Below are positions 34,221 through 42,474 of a DNA stretch of 64,000 nucleotides, piece after piece; position 1 is the stretch's first letter, and each line of letters opens with the position of its first letter. The stretch covers positions 286,508-350,507 of the forward strand of contig JAFLVG010000001.1 of NCBI GenBank assembly GCA_022508445.1, read 5' to 3'. This DNA comes from Clostridiales bacterium. Its GTDB lineage: Bacteria; Bacillota; Clostridia; Christensenellales; Pumilibacteraceae. The notes under the pieces are model-generated. The model was not told the origin of the DNA, made no database searches, and saw nothing but the letters and a program-made list of their open reading frames with translations. The translations under genes were made by a program, and so were the position numbers.

Positions 34221-35264
34221 TTAGTTAAGATTATATATCTTTATTTTGGTTTTGGCAAGCGCATCCATAAACATCTTATAGCCGTCGGCATTGGGGTGAA
34301 GCCCGTCCTGCAATACCTTGTCGATGCCGAGCGTGGCGCGCGTGTCCATGACGGTCAGCCAATCCCTGCCTTCCGCCCATTTCGCAAACCTCGCGTTGGC
34401 CGCTTCGGAAACGGCCTCTTTTGCCGCTTCGCCCGGGTAGCGCTTGGGAATGTTAAACCAATACAGCGACGCGTCCGGCATAAAGTCGTGCATTACCGAA
34501 AAAATCCGTTCAAGCGACGAGGTTATCTCATCCGCGCTTCTTCCCAAATCATAAACGTCGTTCGTGCCGCAGTGCATTACGACGTTTTTAGGCGATATGC
34601 GCGACATAAATTCGTAAATTATCGTTTCCCACGAACAAGTGGTGGTGCCGCCGATTCCGAAACACAATGCGTCTTTCCCGTTGTAATCGGTATAAAAGCT
34701 CGTCCAAAATGCGGATGAATCAAAGAACGAATCTCCTATAAACACGGTTGTTATATCGTTGTGCCCGTTGTCGCTCCACGAAGTTTGGAAGTTGCGAACT
34801 CGCGCATCCCAACCCTTCGGATCGCCGTTGCGGTGTTTAGTCAGCGAATAGCCCTTGTCTTCCCTATCCTTATTCACCGTTTCGCAAATCACATTGAACG
34901 TCGTTTCAAAGTGTTCGGACGTGACCTTAACTTCCGTTATGCCGTTTTTGAGCGCCTTGACGGTATGTGCGCGTTCGTCCAGCTCGATTGCGGTACTGTC
35001 GTATTCATAGCTCACCGCTTCCGCCTTTTCGGGCTTGCTGAAATTGAGCACGAACTCGGTGGCAGGATAATCGTATAGCGGCGGAAATTCTTTCGATTCG
35101 TAATCCGCAAGCCAAGCGTAAGTGTCACTCACGGTCAAAGTTCCGTAATCGTTGTCGGGCGGATCTTCGGGCTTCTCGGGTTCTTTCGTGCCGCCGGGAC
35201 CGCCGCACCCGACAAAAGCAATGGCGGTCGCCGCCGCCAAAAACATGGCTGTTATTTTCTTCAT
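34221..35264 (-). CDS. Lipoprotein SGNH/GDSL-family esterase
   Basis: A 347-residue lipoprotein (MKKITAMFLAAATAIAFVGC, lipobox F-V-G-C). The first ~140 residues form a beta-rich domain with a Pro/Glu/Lys linker. The rest is an SGNH hydrolase: 'TTVFIGDSFFD' (nucleophile Ser, block I), 'FGIGGTTTCSW' (Gly, block II), 'VVMHCGTNDVYD' (Asn, block III), and 'LQDGLHPNADGYKMF' (Asp-x-x-His, block V). Such enzymes often remove acetyl groups from plant polysaccharides at the cell surface. Neighbours are the alpha-galactosidase and the ABC ATPase gene (17 bp upstream), so it belongs to the operon. Confidence 0.87.
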   Translation of the reverse strand: MKKITAMFLAAATAIAFVGCGGPGGTKEPEKPEDPPDNDYGTLTVSDTYAWLADYESKEFPPLYDYPATEFVLNFSKPEKAEAVSYEYDSTAIELDERAHTVKALKNGITEVKVTSEHFETTFNVICETVNKDREDKGYSLTKHRNGDPKGWDARVRNFQTSWSDNGHNDITTVFIGDSFFDSSAFWTSFYTDYNGKDALCFGIGGTTTCSWETIIYEFMSRISPKNVVMHCGTNDVYDLGRSADEITSSLERIFSVMHDFMPDASLYWFNIPKRYPGEAAKEAVSEAANARFAKWAEGRDWLTVMDTRATLGIDKVLQDGLHPNADGYKMFMDALAKTKIKIYNLN

Positions 35265-35281
35265 AGTTCAATCTCCTTTTG

Positions 35282-37000
35282 CTAAAACACGCGCTCGTTG
35301 CTGATTGCGTCGAAAATTCTCAATTTATCCAAATTGAAGCAAAGCTCGACGGTGTCGCCAGTCTTTATCGGTCTGACAAGCGCGGACTTCATGATTATCT
35401 TACCGTCGAACATTTCGGTGTAAATGTTGAAGTCGCTGCCCAAAAGCTCCACAAACGCCGCTTCCGCTTTGAACGTTTCACTCTTTTTGCCTTTGAAATC
35501 GGCGGCAAAGTGAATGTCCTCGGGGCGTATGCCGATATACGCAACCTCCGCCGCACTCTCTTCGCTGTAAGCCGCAAGATACTTATCTATTAGCTCGTTG
35601 TTCTTTTGGGTGAGATCTGTTTTTTCGTGTTTTTCCTTTTTTGACTTTTTCTCTTCTGCGGGCGGCGCGTCCTTGCTTCTTTGATTGAACACGCCTGCCG
35701 AATCAAACTTTTTAAGAATACCGGCTATCACGAGATCGGTGTTTTTAAGCTCCGACGCAAGCGCGTTCAAATCGTTTTTAAGTCCGCGAAAATCGCCGTT
35801 TTTCAAATCCTCTCGCAACACCTCGGCGCGTTCGTCGTCGAACTTGATAAAGCCTTTTTCTTCCGAAATCGCTTTTGCGGATTGTATAACGGCTTCGAGC
35901 GCGGCGGTAGCTTGCTCTTTCGAATCTTGTTCTTCGTGCGCGGCGGTTTCGCTTGCTTGGTTGTCCGATATTTTCTTGCACCCGAAAGATAGTATTGCTT
36001 TTTTGTTTGTGCGTAAAAATGCGGTAATTTTATCTATAAGCCCACTCTCCGCCGCAAGATCCGCCTTGCGTTTGAAATCCTCGAAGTACGCTTTGCGATT
36101 TGCGATAAACTGCTTGTATTTTTCTTCCGCGCCTTTCGGAAGCGAAATGATCGCGTCACCGCTTGCGATTTTACCGCCCACAATGGACGCTTTAAACACG
36201 TTCATGGGCGGATTGCCGATAAACGTCGCGACAAACACGTTGTGAGGATCGTTGTATATGTCCATGGGCGCACCTATCTGCTGAACTACGCCCTTGTTCA
36301 TAATGACGATGCGGTCTGCCATTGTCATGGCCTCGGTCTGGTCGTGCGTGACGTAAATGGTGGTGGCGTGAATATTTTTGTGCAGTTTGACTATTTCGCT
36401 GCGCATTTGCACGCGCAATTTGGCGTCGAGATTGGAAAGCGGCTCATCCATTAAAAACAGCTTGGCGTCGCGCACTATCGCACGCCCCAGTGCCACGCGC
36501 TGCATTTGTCCGCCCGAAAGCTCGCGCGGTCTGCGGTCGAGATACGGTCCGAGATCGAGTATTTCCGCCGCTTCGAAAACCTTTTGCTTGATTATGTCCT
36601 TGGCAACCCCTCGCGCTTTAAGCCCGAATCCGATGTTGTCGTACACCGTCATGTTGGGATAGAGCGCATAGCTTTGGAACACCATGGCGATATCGCGGTC
36701 CTTGCTTTCGAGGTAATTGGAAAGGATTTTGTCTATATACAGATATCCGTTCGTAATTTCTTCAAGCCCTGCGATCATGCGAAGCGTTGTGGACTTGCCG
36801 CAGCCGCTCGGCCCTACAAGAACAATGAACTCGTTTTGCGCGATAGAGAGGTTAAAGTCAAACACGGCTTGCACGCGGTTGTCGTACACCTTGTTGACGT
36901 CCTTTAACACGACGTAGCCGTCGATGTCTTCCTCTACGACGCGCTTGTTGTTGCGGCGATAGATTGCCGCCGCTTCCTTTCTGGTAACTTTCTTTTCCAT
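35282..37000 (-). CDS. Carbohydrate ABC importer ATPase (MsmX/UgpC type) with ~190-residue insertion
   Basis: A 572-residue ATPase; MsmX/UgpC proteins have about 365-375. The nucleotide-binding domain is complete: Walker A 'GPSGCGKST' (63-71), Q-loop 'MVFQSYALYP' (~107), signature 'LSGGQMQRVALGRA' (161-174), Walker B 'LFLMDEP' and D-loop (181-191), switch His in 'VTHDQTEAM'. The TOBE-type regulatory domain begins 'IISLPKG' near 284-290, is interrupted by a Lys/Glu-rich helical stretch of about residues 293-485, and resumes with 'YIGIRPEDIHF' at 488. An extra ~28 N-terminal residues are also present. It drives the adjacent permeases; one base separates its ATG from the permease stop, with AGGGA inside the permease end. 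Confidence 0.92.
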   Translation of the reverse strand: MEKKVTRKEAAAIYRRNNKRVVEEDIDGYVVLKDVNKVYDNRVQAVFDFNLSIAQNEFIVLVGPSGCGKSTTLRMIAGLEEITNGYLYIDKILSNYLESKDRDIAMVFQSYALYPNMTVYDNIGFGLKARGVAKDIIKQKVFEAAEILDLGPYLDRRPRELSGGQMQRVALGRAIVRDAKLFLMDEPLSNLDAKLRVQMRSEIVKLHKNIHATTIYVTHDQTEAMTMADRIVIMNKGVVQQIGAPMDIYNDPHNVFVATFIGNPPMNVFKASIVGGKIASGDAIISLPKGAEEKYKQFIANRKAYFEDFKRKADLAAESGLIDKITAFLRTNKKAILSFGCKKISDNQASETAAHEEQDSKEQATAALEAVIQSAKAISEEKGFIKFDDERAEVLREDLKNGDFRGLKNDLNALASELKNTDLVIAGILKKFDSAGVFNQRSKDAPPAEEKKSKKEKHEKTDLTQKNNELIDKYLAAYSEESAAEVAYIGIRPEDIHFAADFKGKKSETFKAEAAFVELLGSDFNIYTEMFDGKIIMKSALVRPIKTGDTVELCFNLDKLRIFDAISNERVF

Positions 37001-37001
37001 A

Positions 37002-37985
37002 TTATCCCTTAACTCCCGAGGTAGCCACGCCCTCTATTATCTTGTTCTGCGTAAAGATGTACAGAATGATAATGGGAAGAGCGCTGAATATCGCGCCTGC
37101 AAGACTTATTCCTATGGCGTTTGCGGTTTTATCTCCCGAAATGTAAGCGATTCCCACCTGCAAGGTCCAAAGACTTTTATTTCCGGTGCCGAGAATAATC
37201 TGCGGCCACAGAAGGTCGTTCCAAGCGCCCATAAAGCAGAACAACCCTTGCACGAAAAACACCGATTTCGCGAGCGGCAGGACTATTCGGAACATGATTT
37301 TAAAGTTGTTCATGCCGTCCATTTTCGCCGAATCTATAAGATCCTTTGGTATTCCGAGCATGAATTGACGAATGAGGTAAAGCCCGCCCACGCCGCCGAG
37401 CCCGGGAAGAATAAGCGCCCACAGACTGCGCGCAATGCCGAGGTTGGCGATGTTTGCCAATTGCGGAGTGAGCGTTGCAACGCCGGGTATGACCATTGTG
37501 AATATGAGAAACATGAACAGTATGTTTCTAAATTTGAACCTCAAAAACACAAACGCATACGCGGCAAAGCCTGCGACTATAAGATACAGCAACGTCGAAG
37601 ATATGGACACTATAAAGCTGTTGAGTATCCACCGCTCCACGGGCAGGCGCGAGCCGTCCGTATCTTTGTAAGTAAAAAGCTTTTCAAAATTGTCGAACGT
37701 GAAACCGTCGGACGGCACGAGCTCTCCCGGGTGGTTTGTAAACGCGTACTGCGAAGTGAGCGATCCGAACACGCCTATTAAGAGCGGCACAATCCAGATT
37801 ATGCAAAACACGGTAAGCACGATAAACGAATTGAACTGAACGAGGTGCTTTGAAAAATATCTGCCCAAGAAGTTTGTGGGCATTGCCCTTTTGCGTTTTA
37901 GCGTGATTACAACTACGTCGAGTATCACGAGCAGTGCAAACACGGTTATAATTATCGCTATCGCCGCAGTGAGCCAGCTTGTCAT
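37002..37985 (-). CDS. Carbohydrate ABC transporter permease (MalG/UgpE type)
   Basis: A 327-residue membrane protein with six or seven helices. The cytoplasmic coupling loop E-A-A-like motif appears as 'DLIDSAKMDGMNNFKIMFRIVLPLAK' (family pattern E-A-A-x-x-D-G-A-x-x-x-x-x-F-x-x-I-x-L-P). The N-terminal extra helix and the ending 'TSGVKG' are typical of the MalG branch. It forms the translocation pore with the next permease. Its start overlaps the end of that permease by 4 bp (ATGA). Confidence 0.93.
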   Translation of the reverse strand: MTSWLTAAIAIIITVFALLVILDVVVITLKRKRAMPTNFLGRYFSKHLVQFNSFIVLTVFCIIWIVPLLIGVFGSLTSQYAFTNHPGELVPSDGFTFDNFEKLFTYKDTDGSRLPVERWILNSFIVSISSTLLYLIVAGFAAYAFVFLRFKFRNILFMFLIFTMVIPGVATLTPQLANIANLGIARSLWALILPGLGGVGGLYLIRQFMLGIPKDLIDSAKMDGMNNFKIMFRIVLPLAKSVFFVQGLFCFMGAWNDLLWPQIILGTGNKSLWTLQVGIAYISGDKTANAIGISLAGAIFSALPIIILYIFTQNKIIEGVATSGVKG

Positions 37986-39091
37986 AAGCCACCTCCGTCG
38001 TCGTGAGGTTCGATTGCATCCGCGTCCGCAATTGCAGTCTCGGCTGCTCGATCGGCATTTTCGGCAATATTAACGGCCTCTTCTTTTGCCTTTTTGTGCG
38101 CAAAAAATTCCTTGGCAAGCTTGGTGCCGCTCTTTCTCTCGCGCGTCACAAACAGCTGAATTCCTGCAATCGCGCCGATTATTACACCGAGAGTGAGTCC
38201 CATTGCGCTCACCATGCCGAAAGCGTCCAATCCGTTTTTGCCGTTAATCAGGTTTTGCAAGTACCACATAATCGTCATGGTGCTTTGATACGGTCTGCCG
38301 TCGATATACACACGCGGACCGCCGCCCGTCAAAACGTAAACCTGCCCGTACAGTCCGAAGTAACCTATTATCGTGGTGAATAGGCAAAGTATCAGTTGAT
38401 ACTTGATGGCCGGAAGCGTAACGGCAAACGTTCGCTTTATTCCCGTACAACCGTCTACGCCCGCCGCCTCGTAAAGGCTTTTGTCGATGTTTTTCAGCCC
38501 GGCGGACAGTATCATAAAGTTGCCGCCCCAGCCGCCCCACATACACAATAGGATTATTATAAACCAGGCCGTGCTCGTGCTGCCGCCCAACCAGTCGATG
38601 TTAGAGCCTATCCACTGGTTGATATATCCGAAGTTTGCCCCGAAAAGAGCGGTGAACATGACGCCGCTTGCCGCCACGGGGAATATGGACGGCAAGTATA
38701 TGATAGCTCTGAAAACCTTGTAGCCCTTGGGTTTGGTGTTGACAAGCAACGCGAATATGAGCGGCACGATAATTCCGAGCGGCACCAAAATCAACGCGGC
38801 CTTGACCGTGTTGCCCATTGCGTACCAATACTGTCTGTGATAATAACTGTCGCTGTCAAAAAGAACGGTAAAGAAGTTTTGGAATCCGCGCCACTCATTC
38901 TTCGCGGGATTGCCTATCGAGTACCTCATAAGCGACATGACAATGCCGTAAAACAGAGGATAAAGGCAAAACAGCGCAAAGAACAACAAGTACGGAGAAA
39001 GAAATAGAAATACGATTCCGTACCGCTTGAAAAATTCGGCGCGTTTGCTCCTTTTAAGGGCGTAATCGCTGACGGTGGTTAGCTCGCTCAT
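37982..39091 (-). CDS. Carbohydrate ABC transporter permease (MalF/UgpA type) with charged C-terminal tail
   Basis: A 369-residue membrane protein. 'VFLFLSPYLLFFALFCLYPLFYG' is the usual first helix. The coupling loop is 'SLYEAAGVDGCTGIKRTFAVTLPAIK' (E-A-A-x-x-D-G-A). Six helices end near residue 318. The last ~50 residues ('FFAHKKAKEEAVNIAENADR...') are an Ala/Asp/Glu-rich cytoplasmic tail not usual in this family, which is interesting because the partner ATPase also carries an unusual charged insertion. It lies 9 bp after the binding-protein gene. Confidence 0.92.
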   Translation of the reverse strand: MSELTTVSDYALKRSKRAEFFKRYGIVFLFLSPYLLFFALFCLYPLFYGIVMSLMRYSIGNPAKNEWRGFQNFFTVLFDSDSYYHRQYWYAMGNTVKAALILVPLGIIVPLIFALLVNTKPKGYKVFRAIIYLPSIFPVAASGVMFTALFGANFGYINQWIGSNIDWLGGSTSTAWFIIILLCMWGGWGGNFMILSAGLKNIDKSLYEAAGVDGCTGIKRTFAVTLPAIKYQLILCLFTTIIGYFGLYGQVYVLTGGGPRVYIDGRPYQSTMTIMWYLQNLINGKNGLDAFGMVSAMGLTLGVIIGAIAGIQLFVTRERKSGTKLAKEFFAHKKAKEEAVNIAENADRAAETAIADADAIEPHDDGGGL

Positions 39092-39100
39092 AAATAATCC

Positions 39101-40630
39101 TTATAATCCCTCTTCTGCGTCGATCATGTCGAGCGCTTCGGCGTAGTTAGCCGCGATTATCTGTTTGACGGTTACCGATTTGGTGGACGGAGCAAAAACG
39201 TCGACGTAGACGTTTTTGAGCATCTCGTAAACCGCACCGTAGTATTTAGTGCCGCCAAGCATTACGAAATCGTCGGGATTGCCCATTTTGGTGAGATAGC
39301 GATTGTAGTGCGACATGCTTTTGAGCTTGTCGGAGTTGAGTACTTTGACGTTTGCCGGCAAATGTCCGCCGCGCGTGTATTCCTCCGAGTTCTCGGTAAC
39401 GAACTGCGCATACAGCGCCGCCGCAACGCACTTTGTCTTGCTTGTGACCGAGCGGCATATCGAAACGCAATGTCCCACTCCGTACACATTGGATGCGTAG
39501 GGCTTGGTCTCGTCGAGCGCGAACATCTTGGACGGGCTTATAATAGTGAGCGGCTGATAGGTATTGCCGTTTGCGTCGCCTGCCGTTTTGTTGCCGAGCG
39601 TCTCCTCGTATTCGTTTAGTCTGCTTTCCGCCCACCAGGTGCCCTCGAAGCTGAATACGGACTTGCCGGACGCAAGATTGCTCCACACCGTGTTGTAGTC
39701 GCTTTGCGGATCGACAAACTTGCCTTTGTACGGCGTGCCTTTAAAGTCGCCCGTGCCGTTCTGCCAATCGCGCAACATGCTCATCACGTCTTCGAGACCT
39801 TGGGTGTTCCAATCGGGATATCCGTTTGATTTGGTGAGCTTGCCGCCGTTTTGCAACACTGCGGTCTGCGGAATCCAGCCTATCTCAATGCCGCCGAGCG
39901 AACTCATGACAATGGGCGTGTAGTCCGCACCGAAATCCTTTGTTTTTGTCCAGGTGGTCTTTTCGAGACCGCGGTACCAAAGCTCGCCTCTTTTGTAAAG
40001 GTCGATGAGCGCGTTGTTTACCTCCACAAACTCGCTCAACGTGTGCGGAACGGACAAGCCGTTCTTTTCGAGAATGTCCTGACGGCAGTACCACACGCCG
40101 GCGTGCATATCGAGCGGCACGCCGTAAAGCTTACCGTTGTATATGCACTCGTCCATGACCGTTTGTACGTAGTTGTTCTTGCTGAACGTGTTGTTGTCGC
40201 CCAAAGCCGCATAGAAGCTGTCCATGGGCAAAAGTATGTCCGCCGCCGCAAGCATGGGCAAGCGCTCGCTGTGGAATATTACCACGTCAGGCGCGTTGTC
40301 GGGGTCTGTGTTAAGCGTGTTGGCGAGCTGTGTATAGAAGTCTGCATTGGCTATGGGGCTGACCGTCGCGGTAACGCCGTTCGAACGGTAGTAATCGTTG
40401 AACATGGTGTTGACCTGCGCAAAGTAGGTGTCGTCGGGATTGCCGATGATCGACCACACTTTGAGCTTGACGTTGTTGAAAATAGGCTCGCCGTACTCGT
40501 TAAATTCCAAGTCGTCGACCACTTTGCCGAGCGGATCGTCGTCGCCACCGCCGCTGCACGCAACGGTGAACATCGGCATTACGAACATAATAGCGCAAAG
40601 CGCAATCGCCAAAAACCGTTTGATTTTCAT
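39101..40630 (-). CDS. Sugar-binding lipoprotein of the ABC importer (family 1 extracellular solute-binding protein)
   Basis: A 509-residue lipoprotein (signal MKIKRFLAIALCAIMFVMP..., lipobox T-V-A-C followed by S-G-G-G-D-D-D). The two-lobe binding fold is recognised from 'VVIFHSERLPMLAAADILLPMD' and 'GKLYGVPLDMHAGVWYCRQDIL', the hinge-region pattern of cluster B oligosaccharide-binding proteins, and 'GKSVFSFEGTWWAESRL'. It captures oligosaccharide outside the membrane and hands it to the two permeases just downstream. It lies 10 bp after the GH43 gene in the same operon. Confidence 0.92.
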   Translation of the reverse strand: MKIKRFLAIALCAIMFVMPMFTVACSGGGDDDPLGKVVDDLEFNEYGEPIFNNVKLKVWSIIGNPDDTYFAQVNTMFNDYYRSNGVTATVSPIANADFYTQLANTLNTDPDNAPDVVIFHSERLPMLAAADILLPMDSFYAALGDNNTFSKNNYVQTVMDECIYNGKLYGVPLDMHAGVWYCRQDILEKNGLSVPHTLSEFVEVNNALIDLYKRGELWYRGLEKTTWTKTKDFGADYTPIVMSSLGGIEIGWIPQTAVLQNGGKLTKSNGYPDWNTQGLEDVMSMLRDWQNGTGDFKGTPYKGKFVDPQSDYNTVWSNLASGKSVFSFEGTWWAESRLNEYEETLGNKTAGDANGNTYQPLTIISPSKMFALDETKPYASNVYGVGHCVSICRSVTSKTKCVAAALYAQFVTENSEEYTRGGHLPANVKVLNSDKLKSMSHYNRYLTKMGNPDDFVMLGGTKYYGAVYEMLKNVYVDVFAPSTKSVTVKQIIAANYAEALDMIDAEEGL

Positions 40631-40640
40631 GTTTTTTCTC

Positions 40641-42461
40641 CTATTTGCCTAATATTTCGATTTCGCCTATCGCGAACGCGTGATCGCACGAAATTATAAC
40701 ATTGACGGTATCGGTAGTCACGCCCTTGTTCGTCAGCTCGATGTTGTACGCGGCGTGCGGATAGATGAAGTTCATCGTATATTCCTGAATTTGGTTAACA
40801 TACGTATCCACAAGATAATTGAGGTTGAACTTCAAATCCTTGACGTACGCGATATTGCCGAACTCTATTCGGGAAATGACCGTCGTGCTCTTTTCCCTGT
40901 CGTAGGAATTGTATACGTTGACCGCCTTTATGAGCTTCGCCTCGGGCAGTTTGAGCGTTATAACGTGCGTGCCTGCCGAGAACTGCGCTTCCTTGTTGAC
41001 CTCCGCCGTCTTTACCGCGCGGTTGGTGTATCTGTCGTTTATGAACGCGCAGTCGGGGGTTGTGTTTCCGTCGATTGTGACGGTTGCGGAGGGCGCAAGA
41101 TTTTTGTACCCTGTAATAACGTCGGGAAGCTTTTGAAGGGTGAACGTGGGACCGTTGCAGTACGGTCTGCCGTCGGCGCCGAAATACAGATAGTCCATGC
41201 CGAGCGCGCGCCACTCCGTGTAGCTGCCTTGGGCATAAGGTGAGTCCACGCCCCAAGCGTCGCGATTGAGGTGCGCGTGGTAAGCAAGCAAATATTCGTC
41301 ACCCACCTTGCATATGGACGCGTGACCTGTGCCGGTCTGGAAGCCGCGGTAGCGGTTGCTTATATAATCGCCGGGGTTTTCTGTGGGAACGCCGCAAATC
41401 ATATTTTGCAGATAAGTGTCGTCGGGCTTTACAAACGGTCCGAGCGGACTATCCGATTCGGCAAAGCCCACCGCATATTCCATATCGACAAAGCTGTTGG
41501 CGCAGTACGTGAGATAATACTTGCCGTTGTTCTTAATCATGTACGGGCCTTCCACGCATTCCATGGGCTCCAAGAACGACGGCGACATCGTTTCCCACGG
41601 AATGTCCGTCTTCTTTCCGTCAAGCGATTTGTAGCCCGCGATAATAAGCCGCTTTATTTTGGGCTTGCCCGTCGCTTCGTCCATTTCCCAGGTGACGGGG
41701 TCTTTCATCTTTACGCCCCATATTTCGGCGGTCGAAGTATAACGCTCGCCCTCGGGGCTGTACTGCGTGTCGTAACTGAAATACATGTACAGCTGTCCGT
41801 CGTCGTCTTGGAAAACGTTTTGATCGAGTATGGTCTGATGTTCCATGCCGTAGAACGGAAGATCGCCTTCGCCGATTTGTTTGCCGTAGGCGTTTGTACC
41901 CGTCCACTGTCTAAACGGACCTTTCGGGCTGTCGGCAACCGCCACGCCTATTTGGCAATGGTCCTCGCCCACATAATTCGCTTGACTTGCGGGCAGAGCG
42001 TAGTTTGCGGTGTAATACAAGTACCACTTGTCGCCTATCTTTTGTATGTCGGGTGCCCAAAGGTTTTTTCTGCCCCAGCTGTTTACGCCCGGCGCAAATC
42101 CGCCCAAGCTCTCTTGATTCCAATCGGTGAGGTTTTCGGACGAGAAACATTCGAACTGCGTGCCGCCGCGCGTACCCATCGCGTAGAATATTTGCAGATC
42201 TTCGTCGTAAACGAGCATGGGATCGCCCATGTCGAGTTTAAGATCGTTGCGGTACCACAGCGACTTGTTGAAGCCCGTTCCCGAATTGGAGTTGGAGTTG
42301 TCGGTATACGTCGTGAGAAGCTCCGCTTCTTTGGGCGGCTTGGGATCGATTCCCGGTTTGGGATTGACGTCCGGATCGGCGCTGTTTGCGCACGCCGCTA
42401 CCGAAAACGTGGTGCAGGCGGCGCAAAGCACGGCCAAAATTTTAGCAAGTTTGTTTTTCAT
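40641..42461 (-). CDS. Surface lipoprotein glycoside hydrolase family 43
   Basis: A 606-residue lipoprotein (MKNKLAKILAVLCAACTT..., lipobox V-A-A-C). A five-bladed propeller domain follows: the general-base Asp is in 'LDMGDPMLVYDEDLQIFY', the blade with 'NLWAPDIQKIGDKWYLYYTA' holds the pKa-modulating Asp, and the acid Glu is in 'MECVEGPYMIKNNGKYYL'. The C-terminal ~150 residues form a beta-sandwich, perhaps a carbohydrate-binding domain. GH43 enzymes act on arabinan, xylan side chains or beta-1,3-galactan. Being lipid-anchored, it works at the cell surface and feeds the importer encoded just downstream. Confidence 0.9.
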   Translation of the reverse strand: MKNKLAKILAVLCAACTTFSVAACANSADPDVNPKPGIDPKPPKEAELLTTYTDNSNSNSGTGFNKSLWYRNDLKLDMGDPMLVYDEDLQIFYAMGTRGGTQFECFSSENLTDWNQESLGGFAPGVNSWGRKNLWAPDIQKIGDKWYLYYTANYALPASQANYVGEDHCQIGVAVADSPKGPFRQWTGTNAYGKQIGEGDLPFYGMEHQTILDQNVFQDDDGQLYMYFSYDTQYSPEGERYTSTAEIWGVKMKDPVTWEMDEATGKPKIKRLIIAGYKSLDGKKTDIPWETMSPSFLEPMECVEGPYMIKNNGKYYLTYCANSFVDMEYAVGFAESDSPLGPFVKPDDTYLQNMICGVPTENPGDYISNRYRGFQTGTGHASICKVGDEYLLAYHAHLNRDAWGVDSPYAQGSYTEWRALGMDYLYFGADGRPYCNGPTFTLQKLPDVITGYKNLAPSATVTIDGNTTPDCAFINDRYTNRAVKTAEVNKEAQFSAGTHVITLKLPEAKLIKAVNVYNSYDREKSTTVISRIEFGNIAYVKDLKFNLNYLVDTYVNQIQEYTMNFIYPHAAYNIELTNKGVTTDTVNVIISCDHAFAIGEIEILGK

Positions 42462-42474
42462 TATCAGCTCCTAA

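Noticed and set aside
32058..35264. Locus assigned specifically to raffinose or melibiose use because of the alpha-galactosidase
   Set aside because: Surface GH43, an SGNH esterase and two giant surface lipoproteins point to a polymer rather than a simple sugar.
39851..40699. Long plus-strand open frame opposite the sugar-binding protein gene (282 codons); similar ones at 32949-33815, 41271-42488, 43870-44715 and 46508-47518
   Set aside because: They are mirror frames of strongly supported minus-strand genes, with no family motifs and Arg/Val/His-rich composition typical of antisense reading in GC-biased codons.
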